Shown one piece after another: positions 1 through 5,312 of a DNA stretch of 5,312 nt. The DNA lies in NCBI GenBank assembly GCA_016933355.1, contig JAFGBC010000152.1, positions 1-5,312 of the forward strand. Direction: 5' to 3'. The stretch is from Candidatus Aminicenantota bacterium. GTDB lineage: Bacteria; Acidobacteriota; Aminicenantia; Aminicenantales; JAFGBC01. The position numbers were made by a program, and so were the translations under genes. Each line of letters begins with the position of its first letter. Position 1 is the first letter of the stretch. Under the pieces are notes generated by a model that had not been told where the DNA came from, did not search any database, and saw only the letters and a program-made list of their open reading frames with translations.

Positions 1-615
1 CAGGATGATCGTGTAGGAGGCCTTGAGCCGGCGGAGCGACTCCTCGATCTTGTGGGTCGAGACGGGATCAAGGCCCGAGGTCGGCTCATCGAGCAGGATG
101 ACCTCGGGCTGGAGGGCCAGGATCCGGGCGATACACAGCCGCTGCTGCTGACCGCCCGAGAGGTTGAGCGCGCTCTCGTCCAGGCGCTCGCGGACCTCGT
201 CCCAGAGGCCGGCTTGGGACAGGCTCTCTTCGGCCAGGTCGCGGAGCCGGGCGGCGCCCCGGACGCCGGAGAGGCGGGCTCCGAAGACGACGTTCTCGAA
301 GATCGAGCGCGGCAGCGGGACGGGCGTCGCGAAGACCATCCCCATCGCCCGGCGCAGCTCGACGACGTTGACATCGGGCCCCAGGATCGACCGGCCCCGG
401 AAGAGGAGATTCCCTTCCGTCCTGTATCCGGGGGCAAGATCGTTGAGCCGGTTGAGCGAGCGGAGGAACGACGTCTTACCGCTCCCGGCCGGGCCGATGA
501 TACCGAGGATCTCGTTGGGCTCGACGTCCAGGGTCAGATCGCTCAGGACGCGAACGCCCCCACCGGTCAGCCCGAAACCCAGGGCTTGGATGAGCGGCGT
601 CTGGGGCGCGTGCAT
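1..615 (-). CDS. pstB: Phosphate ABC transporter ATP-binding protein PstB (partial, C-terminus beyond left edge)
   Basis: This is the cytoplasmic ATPase that powers phosphate import through PstC-PstA. The 205 visible codons start at ATG 615-613, and the frame runs off the left edge; the family is usually about 250 residues, so roughly 50 are missing. Visible motifs in order are Walker A GPAGSGKTS (41-49), the Q-loop region MVFATPVPLP (93-102), the signature LSGGQQQR (152-159), and Walker B with catalytic Glu, ILLDEPTSGLDP (173-184). The H-loop lies outside the window. The residue after VF is Ala96 (GCG, 330-328), where PstB proteins normally have Gln in a VFQKPNPFP-like stretch. The start lies 7 bases after the pstA stop, in a different frame, with no strong Shine-Dalgarno sequence (only TAGG nearby), so translation probably depends on coupling to pstA. 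The identity rests on the motifs plus position behind pstS-pstC-pstA. Confidence 0.95.
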   Translation of the reverse strand, partial: MHAPQTPLIQALGFGLTGGGVRVLSDLTLDVEPNEILGIIGPAGSGKTSFLRSLNRLNDLAPGYRTEGNLLFRGRSILGPDVNVVELRRAMGMVFATPVPLPRSIFENVVFGARLSGVRGAARLRDLAEESLSQAGLWDEVRERLDESALNLSGGQQQRLCIARILALQPEVILLDEPTSGLDPVSTHKIEESLRRLKASYTIIL

Positions 616-622
616 GGCAGGC

Positions 623-1459
623 CTAAGAGTACTTCCGGATGAAGCGGTGCATGAGATAGTAGGATACGATGTTGATGAAGAGGATGGTGACGACAAGGAC
701 GGCCGCCGTTCCGTAGGCCATGCGCATCGAGATCCCCTCCCGGGCCAAAATATAGAAGTGGACGGCCATCGTCCGCGACGAGGAAAAGACCGAGGTCGGA
801 AGGTGGAGGGCGCTCCCGGCCGTGAAAATGACGGCCGCCGTTTCGCCGATGCTGCGCCCGACCGAGAGGATGACGCCGGTCGTGATGCCGGGCAGGGCCG
901 AGGGCAGGACGACCCTCGTCACCGCCTGCCACTTGGTACAGCCCAGCGAGGCGCTGACCTCGCGGTAGGCGGCCGGGACGCTCCGGATGGCCTCCTCGCT
1001 CGTCCGGATGATCGTGGGCAGGATCATGAAGGACAGGGTCAGGCCGCCGCTCAGGATGGACCAGCCGAGCTTGAGCTTGGTCACGAACAGGATGAACCCG
1101 AACAGCCCGAACAGGATCGAGGGGATGCCGGCCAGGCACTCGGCGCCGAAGCGGATGACCCGGGTCAGCCGGCCCTCCCAGGTATACTCGGTCAGGTAGA
1201 TCGCGGTCCCGACCCCGAGCGGGGTCGCGATCAGGATCGCCATCAGGGTCAGGGCTAGCGTCCCGACGATCGTCGGGAAGATGCCTCCGGCCACACCCAT
1301 GGCCTCGGGGTGGCGAGTCAGGAAGCCCCAACTGACTTCGGGCAGGCCGCGGCGGAGTATGAAGACGACGATGAAGACGAGGACGAGGATGGTCGCTCCC
1401 GTCAGCGTCCAGAGAGCGGACTTGACGATCGTCTGCGTCCGGCGCGGGCTGCCGGCCAC
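623..1459 (-). CDS. pstA: Phosphate ABC transporter permease PstA
   Basis: This is one of the two integral membrane subunits forming the phosphate channel with PstC. It has 278 residues, close to the usual family length. A first membrane helix spans about residues 15-35, followed by a periplasmic segment. The core begins around the PTIVGTLALTL stretch (62-72), and about six membrane segments are expected. The EAA coupling loop that docks on PstB is clear: E156-A157 through YREVSASLG (165-173) to LP at 185-186. Family-typical segments AGIPSILFGLFG (110-121) and VGRSIGETAAV follow the usual order. The start is GTG (1459-1457), supported by a strong Shine-Dalgarno sequence inside the end of pstC. 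The stop is TAG. Only three bases separate it from the pstC stop, and the two genes are in the same frame. Confidence 0.95.
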   Translation of the reverse strand: MAGSPRRTQTIVKSALWTLTGATILVLVFIVVFILRRGLPEVSWGFLTRHPEAMGVAGGIFPTIVGTLALTLMAILIATPLGVGTAIYLTEYTWEGRLTRVIRFGAECLAGIPSILFGLFGFILFVTKLKLGWSILSGGLTLSFMILPTIIRTSEEAIRSVPAAYREVSASLGCTKWQAVTRVVLPSALPGITTGVILSVGRSIGETAAVIFTAGSALHLPTSVFSSSRTMAVHFYILAREGISMRMAYGTAAVLVVTILFINIVSYYLMHRFIRKYS

Positions 1460-1462
1460 GGG

Positions 1463-2320
1463 CTAGACCTTCCTCCGGGCCGAGGCCCGGTTGGCGAGGG
1501 TGTTGAGAATCATGATGATGACGAACAGGATGACGCCGGTCGCGAACAGGGCCTCGCGGTGTTCCCCGCTCGCGTACCCCATCTCCAGGGCGATGTTCGA
1601 GGTCAGGGTTCGGACGGGGGCGAGCGGCGACGTCGGGACGGCCGCCGCGTTTCCGGCGATCATGATGACGGCCATCGTCTCCCCGATCGCCCGGCCCATG
1701 CCGAGGATGACGGCCGCAACGATCCCCGACCGCGCGGCCGGGAGCAGGACCATGCGGACCGTCTGCCAGACGGTCGCGCCCAGGGCGATCGAACCCTCGC
1801 GGTAGGAAGGCGGCAGGGCCTGGAAGGCGTCGACCGAGATGCTGATGACGGTCGGCAGGATCATGATCCCCAGGACGATCGCGGCGGCCAGGACCGAGAG
1901 GCCCGGTCCGCCCAGGTTGTCGCGAATGAAGGGGACGATGACGACGATGCCGATAAATCCGTAGACGACCGAGGGGATTCCGGCCAGGAGCTCGATGACC
2001 GGCTTCAGGACGCGGGCCGTCCGCTTCGAGGCGAACTGGGTCAGGACGACGGCACAGGCCAGGCTGGTCGGAACCCCGACCAGGAGCGCGCCGGCGGTCA
2101 CGGAAAAGGAGCCGACGATCATGGGCAGGAGGCCGAAGAGCTTCTCGGACGGGTACCAGTCGAGGCCGAGCAGGAAGCGGCCCGGCCCGTGCCGGAACAT
2201 GATCGGCGTCCCCTCGGAGAAGATGAAGGCGGTGATGACGATCAGGATGGAGACGGCCGAAAACGCGACGAGGAGGAGCGCTAGCCGGATGATGCGGTCG
2301 TTGCGTTCGAGGCGTGTCAT
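1463..2320 (-). CDS. pstC: Phosphate ABC transporter permease PstC
   Basis: This is the second integral membrane subunit of the phosphate importer, pairing with PstA. It has 285 residues, a little shorter than the roughly 300-320 of many homologues. There is a basic cytoplasmic N-terminus and a first membrane helix at about 13-34. The periplasmic segment holds the characteristic LDWYPSEKLFGLLPMIVGS stretch (53-71). AGIPSVVYGFIG (113-124) and the EAA loop DAFQALPPSYREGSIALG (164-181) follow, then GMGRAIGETMAV. The order of GIPSVVYG, the EAA loop and GRAIGET is diagnostic for PstC/PstA, and the WYP-FG-P periplasmic segment together with the gene order points to PstC. The start ATG (2320-2318) is set by a GAGG Shine-Dalgarno sequence six bases upstream that overlaps the pstS stop. 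The stop is TAG. Confidence 0.95.
   Translation of the reverse strand: MTRLERNDRIIRLALLLVAFSAVSILIVITAFIFSEGTPIMFRHGPGRFLLGLDWYPSEKLFGLLPMIVGSFSVTAGALLVGVPTSLACAVVLTQFASKRTARVLKPVIELLAGIPSVVYGFIGIVVIVPFIRDNLGGPGLSVLAAAIVLGIMILPTVISISVDAFQALPPSYREGSIALGATVWQTVRMVLLPAARSGIVAAVILGMGRAIGETMAVIMIAGNAAAVPTSPLAPVRTLTSNIALEMGYASGEHREALFATGVILFVIIMILNTLANRASARRKV
1468..1476 (-). promoter_or_regulatory. Ribosome binding site of pstA
   Basis: The minus strand reads GGAGGAAGG here, a strong Shine-Dalgarno match. Its last G lies 8 bases before the GTG at 1459. It sits inside the last codons of pstC, so ribosomes finishing pstC are well placed to re-initiate. It supports choosing the GTG as the pstA start. 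Confidence 0.8.
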
Positions 2321-2326
2321 GAGGGA

Positions 2327-2330
2327 CCTC
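2327..2330 (-). promoter_or_regulatory. Ribosome binding site of pstC, overlapping the pstS stop
   Basis: The minus strand reads TGAGG: the pstS stop TGA (2331-2329) shares its last two bases with GAGG, which lies six bases before the pstC ATG. This arrangement couples translation of the permease gene to that of the binding protein. Confidence 0.7.
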
Positions 2331-3198
2331 AGCGGGCGCGGAGCAGGCCCCCGCTCTCGACCAGCTCCTGGCCGTCGTCGGACAGGATAAAATCAAGGAA
2401 GGCTTGAGCGTCCGGGCGGGGCGTCCCGCTCGTGACGAACAGAAAAGGCCGGACGAGCGCGTAGCGACCGGCCAGGATGTTGGCGTCGCTGGCGTCGACC
2501 CCGTCCAGAGCCAAAGCTTTGACGGTCGGGTCGACAAGGCCGAGCGAAATGTAGCCGATCGCATGCGGGTCCTGGGCGACAATGGCCCGGACCGTCCCGT
2601 TGGAGTCCTCGACGATCGCTTCGCGGGCGATCCGCCCCTTGCGCATGACCATCTCTTGGAAGGCGCCCCGCGTCCCCGAGCCCTCCTCCCGGGTCACGAC
2701 GGTGATCCGGCCGCTCCCCCGCCCCAGCTCGTCCCAGCTCCCGATCCGGCCCGCGAAGACGGCGCGGACGCCGTCCAACCCGATATCATCCAGAGGATTG
2801 GCGGGATGGACGATGACGGCCAGCCCGTCGCGGGCCACGACGAATGCGGTCAGGTCCTTCTCGTCCGGCTTTAGCTCGCGCGAGGACATCCCGATCTGGG
2901 CGGCTCCGCTCCGGGCGGCCTGGATCCCGGCGCTCGACCCGCCGCCCTGGACGTTGACGACGAGGTCGGGGTGGAGCTTCTGATAAATCTCGGCCCAATG
3001 GTCGGCAAACGGCTGGATGCTGGTCGAGCCGGCCACCGTCAGCCCGCCGCCCGAGGCGCCGCGCGAGCAGCCGGACGCGAGAAGGGCGCCGCCGAGGACG
3101 GCGATGAGAAGGACATCCGCGCCGCCCGACCGCCGTAGAAAACGGAGACGGCGAGAAGCAGACGGGACTTGCGCGTTCCGTTGCCTGGGAGAGCTCAT
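2329..3198 (-). CDS. pstS: Phosphate-binding lipoprotein PstS
   Basis: This is the extracytoplasmic receptor that binds inorganic phosphate and delivers it to PstC-PstA. The 289-residue precursor has an arginine-rich N-region (1-28), a hydrophobic core (29-41) and a lipobox-like LASGC with Cys44 as the expected lipidated residue, so the mature protein is membrane-anchored. Ligand-site segments of the PstS family are visible: VAGSTSIQPF (55-64), GGGSSAGI (85-92), IGMSSREL (102-109), the IGSWDELG stretch (151-158) and REEGSGTRG (169-177), the last corresponding to the phosphate-contacting SGT loop. It is first in the operon, 8 bases before pstC. ATG 3198-3196 is the only plausible start, since no later in-frame ATG, GTG or TTG precedes the signal peptide core. 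No good Shine-Dalgarno sequence precedes it, only an A/G-rich stretch further upstream. The related PstS-like tungstate/molybdate binders are made unlikely by the neighbours. Confidence 0.95.
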   Translation of the reverse strand: MSSPRQRNAQVPSASRRLRFLRRSGGADVLLIAVLGGALLASGCSRGASGGGLTVAGSTSIQPFADHWAEIYQKLHPDLVVNVQGGGSSAGIQAARSGAAQIGMSSRELKPDEKDLTAFVVARDGLAVIVHPANPLDDIGLDGVRAVFAGRIGSWDELGRGSGRITVVTREEGSGTRGAFQEMVMRKGRIAREAIVEDSNGTVRAIVAQDPHAIGYISLGLVDPTVKALALDGVDASDANILAGRYALVRPFLFVTSGTPRPDAQAFLDFILSDDGQELVESGGLLRAR

Positions 3199-3235
3199 GT
3201 CAAGGCGTTGTCGTCTTTCTTTGTCTCGAACTCAA

Positions 3236-3264
3236 GATATAACAGAGGGATTTGACGATGTCAA
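3236..3264 (-). promoter_or_regulatory. Probable sigma70-type promoter of the pst operon
   Basis: On the minus strand there is a perfect -35 hexamer TTGACA (3264-3259), a 17-base spacer and a -10-like TATATC (3241-3236). Transcription would begin near 3229, about 30 bases before the pstS ATG. The promoter starts only about 20 bases after the stop codon of the upstream ABC-F gene, inside an AT-richer island of otherwise GC-rich DNA. The -10 matches four of six consensus bases. A very strong -35 with a weaker -10 is unlike many PhoB-activated promoters, which have poor -35 boxes. I could not find a convincing Pho box; the nearest half-site resemblance is CTGTTAT at 3245-3239. Confidence 0.6.
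3252..3264. repeat. Perfect 5-bp inverted repeat overlapping the pst -35 box
   Basis: The plus strand reads TTGAC-GAT-GTCAA, a perfect palindrome with a 3-base centre. One arm supplies most of the -35 hexamer of the pst promoter. The placement would suit an operator for a dimeric regulator, but the arms are short and may be chance. The regulator, if any, is unknown. Confidence 0.4.
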
Positions 3265-3284
3265 TCTTCTGGCGCCCGGTTCTC

Positions 3285-5177
3285 TCAGGATTCCGCGGAC
3301 TCGTCCGCGCGCGCCAATTCGGCGATACGCTCGTCGTAATCCCTGCGCCGTTTCTCGAGCTGGGACGAGGCCGTCTCGAGCTCGGCGTAGAGGACATCGA
3401 TCTTCTTTTTGGCGGCATGGATCGCCTTGGACAGCTCGGCGACGCGCCGCCCGGCCCGCGCCCGCGAGGCCTCGACGGCCGACGCGTTCAGCTCGTTCAA
3501 GGCGGCCTCGGTGTCCTGGATGGCCGACTCCAAGCGCGCGACCTCCTTCTCCAGGGGCTTCAAAGCCTTGGCCCGCTCGACCAGGAGGTCGGTCCGGAGG
3601 CGCTTCAGCTCCTTGCGGCGGAGCTTCTCGGGCGGCGCGCCGGAGGCGGCCGCACTCGGCCCGCGCTCCCCGTTCCCGCGGCGGAGCGTCCCTTCGTCCT
3701 CCCAGCCGACCTTGTCCAGGAAGCGCTGGTAACCGCCCTCGAAGACGGTCAGCCCGTCGTCGCGAAAGACGATCAGCCGCTCGGCTAGGGCGTGGAGGAA
3801 CATCTCGTTGTGGGTGACCATGATCACGGCGCCGTCGAAGTCGTCCAGGGCGGCCAGCAGGGCGTCGGACGACTCGAGGTCGAGGTGGTTCGTCGGCTCG
3901 TCGAGGAGGAGGAGGTTGAGCGGGCTGGCGATGAGCTTGCCGAGAAGGACCCGGCTCTTCTCGCCGCCGGACAGGATCGAAATCTTCTTAAGGGCGTCGT
4001 CCCCCTCGAACATCATGACGCCCGCGATCAGGCGGGGAAGTCCCGGGTCCATCTGAGCGTCGGCCGAGGCGATTTCCTCCAGGACCGTGTTCGTCGCCGA
4101 CAGGCTCTCGACGTGGCTCTGCTCGTAATACCCGGGGGCGACCGCGAGCGGCGAGGTGAGGGAACCGGTCAGGGGTTTCAGGTCGCCGGCCAGGAGCCGG
4201 ATCAGGGTCGTCTTGCCGCGGCCGTTCTTGCCGATGACGCAGACCCGGTCGCGGCTCCCGATGCTCAGCCCGAAATCCTTGATCAGCGTCCGGTCCGGCT
4301 CATAGCCGAAGGTCAGGCCGTCGACCGTCATCGCGTACTTGCCGTGGAAGGGCTTGCGGTTGAAGCGGAAGTCGAGCTGCTTGATCGTCTCGAGCTTGTC
4401 GCGCTTCTCCATCTTCTCCAAACTCTTGACGCGGGACTGGACGAGGCCGGCCAGCCGGGCCTTGGCCCGGAAGCGGGTGATGAACAGGTCCATCTCCTTC
4501 CGCTTGCGCTCGTCGTTGATCCGCGTCTTCTCGTAGATTTCCTCCTCCTGGGCGATCTGGTCGTAGTATTTCGAGGTGTCGCCCTCGACCTTGCGGACCT
4601 TGCGGCGATGGATGCCCAGGACGTGGGTCACGACCTGGTCCATGAAGCCGCGGTCGTGGGTGATGAGCATCAGCTCGCCCGGCCAGGCCTGGAGGAAGCG
4701 GGCCAGCCAGCGGATCGAGACGATGTCCAGGTAGTTGTTGGGCTCGTCGAGGAGGAGCATCTGGTAGTCCCCGACCAGGATTTTGGCCAGGTTGAGCCGG
4801 ACCTGGAAGCCGCCCGAGAGCTGGCCGGGCGCCTTGTCGAGGTCGCGCGGCCCGAACCCGAGCCCGGCCAAAATCTTCTCGGCGCGCCAGACCTGGTCGG
4901 CCTGGTCGTGGTGCAGGGCCCGGACGGCCTCCTCGCGGACGGTCGGCGCATCGAAGGCCAGCTCCTGCCGGACGTAGCCGATCCGGTAGCGGCGGGGCAT
5001 CGTGATCGAGCCGGCATCGGACTCTTCGAGGCCCGCGATGAGCCGGAAGAGCGTCGTCTTGCCGTGACCGTTGCGGCCGACGACGCCGACCCGCTCCCGG
5101 GCGTTGACCCTGAAGCCGATCTCGTCGAACAGGGCCTGCTTGCCGAAGTTTTTTGTCAGGTTCTCGACACAGATCAT
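3285..5177 (-). CDS. ABC-F family ATPase (duplicated ABC domains, ribosome-associated type)
   Basis: This soluble protein of 630 residues has two ABC nucleotide-binding domains and no membrane segments, the layout of ABC-F proteins, which act on ribosomes (translation factors or antibiotic-protection proteins). Domain 1 has Walker A GRNGHGKTT (34-42), signature LSGGFQVR (120-127), Walker B LLLDEPNNYLD (141-151) and H-loop His174. Domain 2 has Walker A GKNGRGKTT (316-324), LSGGEKSR (402-409), LLLLDEPTNHLD (422-433) and His456. Both catalytic glutamates (145, 427) are intact. A basic helical linker at about 207-275, with RFRAKARLAGLVQSR (235-249), is the tRNA-facing element in this family and resembles the YheS/YdiF-type linker. 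A charged coiled-coil tail covers about 515-625. The ATG start has only a weak GGCGG upstream. The subfamily, and whether it gives antibiotic resistance, cannot be decided here; a housekeeping YheS-like or Uup-like role is my inference. Confidence 0.93.
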   Translation of the reverse strand: MICVENLTKNFGKQALFDEIGFRVNARERVGVVGRNGHGKTTLFRLIAGLEESDAGSITMPRRYRIGYVRQELAFDAPTVREEAVRALHHDQADQVWRAEKILAGLGFGPRDLDKAPGQLSGGFQVRLNLAKILVGDYQMLLLDEPNNYLDIVSIRWLARFLQAWPGELMLITHDRGFMDQVVTHVLGIHRRKVRKVEGDTSKYYDQIAQEEEIYEKTRINDERKRKEMDLFITRFRAKARLAGLVQSRVKSLEKMEKRDKLETIKQLDFRFNRKPFHGKYAMTVDGLTFGYEPDRTLIKDFGLSIGSRDRVCVIGKNGRGKTTLIRLLAGDLKPLTGSLTSPLAVAPGYYEQSHVESLSATNTVLEEIASADAQMDPGLPRLIAGVMMFEGDDALKKISILSGGEKSRVLLGKLIASPLNLLLLDEPTNHLDLESSDALLAALDDFDGAVIMVTHNEMFLHALAERLIVFRDDGLTVFEGGYQRFLDKVGWEDEGTLRRGNGERGPSAAASGAPPEKLRRKELKRLRTDLLVERAKALKPLEKEVARLESAIQDTEAALNELNASAVEASRARAGRRVAELSKAIHAAKKKIDVLYAELETASSQLEKRRRDYDERIAELARADESAES

Positions 5178-5195
5178 GGGATTCCGCCGTTATCA

Positions 5196-5217
5196 GAACG
5201 AATAGGAATTCTCGTTC
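5196..5217 (-). repeat. Inverted repeat in the presumed leader of the ABC-F gene
   Basis: GAACGA (5196-5201) and TCGTTC (5212-5217) are perfect reverse complements separated by 10 bases that include an EcoRI-type GAATTC. If transcription starts near 5220, this stem forms at the very 5' end of the mRNA. No run of U follows, so it is not an intrinsic terminator. It could protect the transcript end or be an operator; function is unproven. Confidence 0.35.
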
Positions 5218-5226
5218 GAAAAAGTC

Positions 5227-5255
5227 ATTATAGTCGAAAAGCGCGCTCGGATAAA
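5227..5255 (-). promoter_or_regulatory. Probable promoter of the ABC-F gene
   Basis: On the minus strand there is a perfect -10 box TATAAT (5232-5227), a 17-base spacer and a weak -35 TTTATC (5255-5250, three of six consensus bases). The predicted start is near 5220, giving a leader of about 43 bases before the ATG at 5177. The surrounding 40 bases are conspicuously AT-rich for this genome. The opposite strand reads TATAGT at 5229-5234, so the spot might also serve rightward transcription, but no good plus-strand -35 was seen. Confidence 0.55.
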
Positions 5256-5260
5256 GATGA

Positions 5261-5278
5261 GCCGCTCGACGAAGCGGC
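5261..5278. repeat. GC-rich hairpin near the right edge
   Basis: GCCGCT (5261-5266) pairs with AGCGGC (5273-5278) around a 6-base loop. Read on the minus strand it is followed by TCATCTTTATCC, which is only weakly U-rich. It could mark the end of a gene to the right that is also on the minus strand, but the evidence for a terminator is thin. Confidence 0.3.
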
Positions 5279-5312
5279 GGCCCGGGCGGCGACGATGCGA
5301 GACGGCCGACGG

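Noticed and set aside
567..2582. A 671-codon open frame on the minus strand spanning most of pstC and pstA
   Set aside because: It is an out-of-frame shadow on the same strand as the real permease genes. Its translation is rich in Arg, Pro, Asp and Gly with no family motif, as expected when GC-rich codons suppress stops.
52..2874. Long plus-strand open frames opposite the pst genes
   Set aside because: They are antisense shadows of pstB, pstA, pstC and pstS: low-complexity Arg/Asp/Gly/Pro translations, no recognisable domains, and the minus-strand genes explain the DNA fully.
3239..3264. A Pho box upstream of pstS
   Set aside because: CTGTTAT at 3245-3239 resembles a half-site, but the only partner-like TCGTCAA is 13 rather than 11 bases away and matches poorly.
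3294..3309. CGCGGA/TCCGCG hairpin with a 4-base loop near the end of the ABC-F gene, as a terminator
   Set aside because: It lies before the stop codon inside the coding region and no U-run follows on the minus strand, so it does not fit an intrinsic terminator.
3252..3817. Plus-strand frames opposite the end of the ABC-F gene
   Set aside because: They are antisense to the coiled-coil tail and second ABC domain, and the translations have no motif. The Leu/Gly-rich pattern mirrors the Glu/Lys/Ala-rich coding strand.
1..5312. CRISPR array, tRNA or rRNA gene, transposon ends or phage genes
   Set aside because: No regularly spaced repeats, no RNA-gene signatures and no transposase or terminal repeats were seen. 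Almost the whole window is accounted for by five ordinary genes.

Overview
The window comes from a GC-rich bacterium whose codons mostly end in G or C. The phylum cannot be fixed from sequence alone. All five supported genes are on the minus strand, so they read from high to low coordinates. The window holds two familiar modules: an ABC-F translation-factor ATPase and a pstSCAB high-affinity phosphate uptake operon, which is cut by the left edge.

Layout from right to left, in transcription order. Bases 5178-5312 hold no supported complete gene. They carry a probable promoter with a perfect TATAAT -10 box, a small inverted repeat in the presumed leader, and a GC-rich hairpin near the edge. Bases 5177-3285 encode a 630-residue ABC-F protein with two nucleotide-binding domains, a basic helical linker and a C-terminal coiled coil. 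An 86-base gap (3199-3284) has a good sigma70-type promoter (TTGACA, 17 bp, TATATC) whose -35 box lies inside a short palindrome. Then come pstS (3198-2329, lipoprotein binding protein), pstC (2320-1463) and pstA (1459-623), the two permeases, and pstB (615 to the left edge, ATPase, 205 codons visible). The pst genes are 8, 3 and 7 bases apart, so one translationally coupled transcript is very likely.

PstS captures phosphate outside the cytoplasmic membrane and hands it to the PstC-PstA channel, which PstB drives by ATP hydrolysis. phoU, which often follows pstB, would lie beyond the left edge if present. The ABC-F protein has no known role in phosphate uptake. It appears to be a separate unit with its own promoter, although no convincing terminator separates it from pst.

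I found no previously undescribed system. The most notable point is that PstB has alanine where ABC ATPases normally have the Q-loop glutamine. The remaining findings are modest regulatory or architectural observations.
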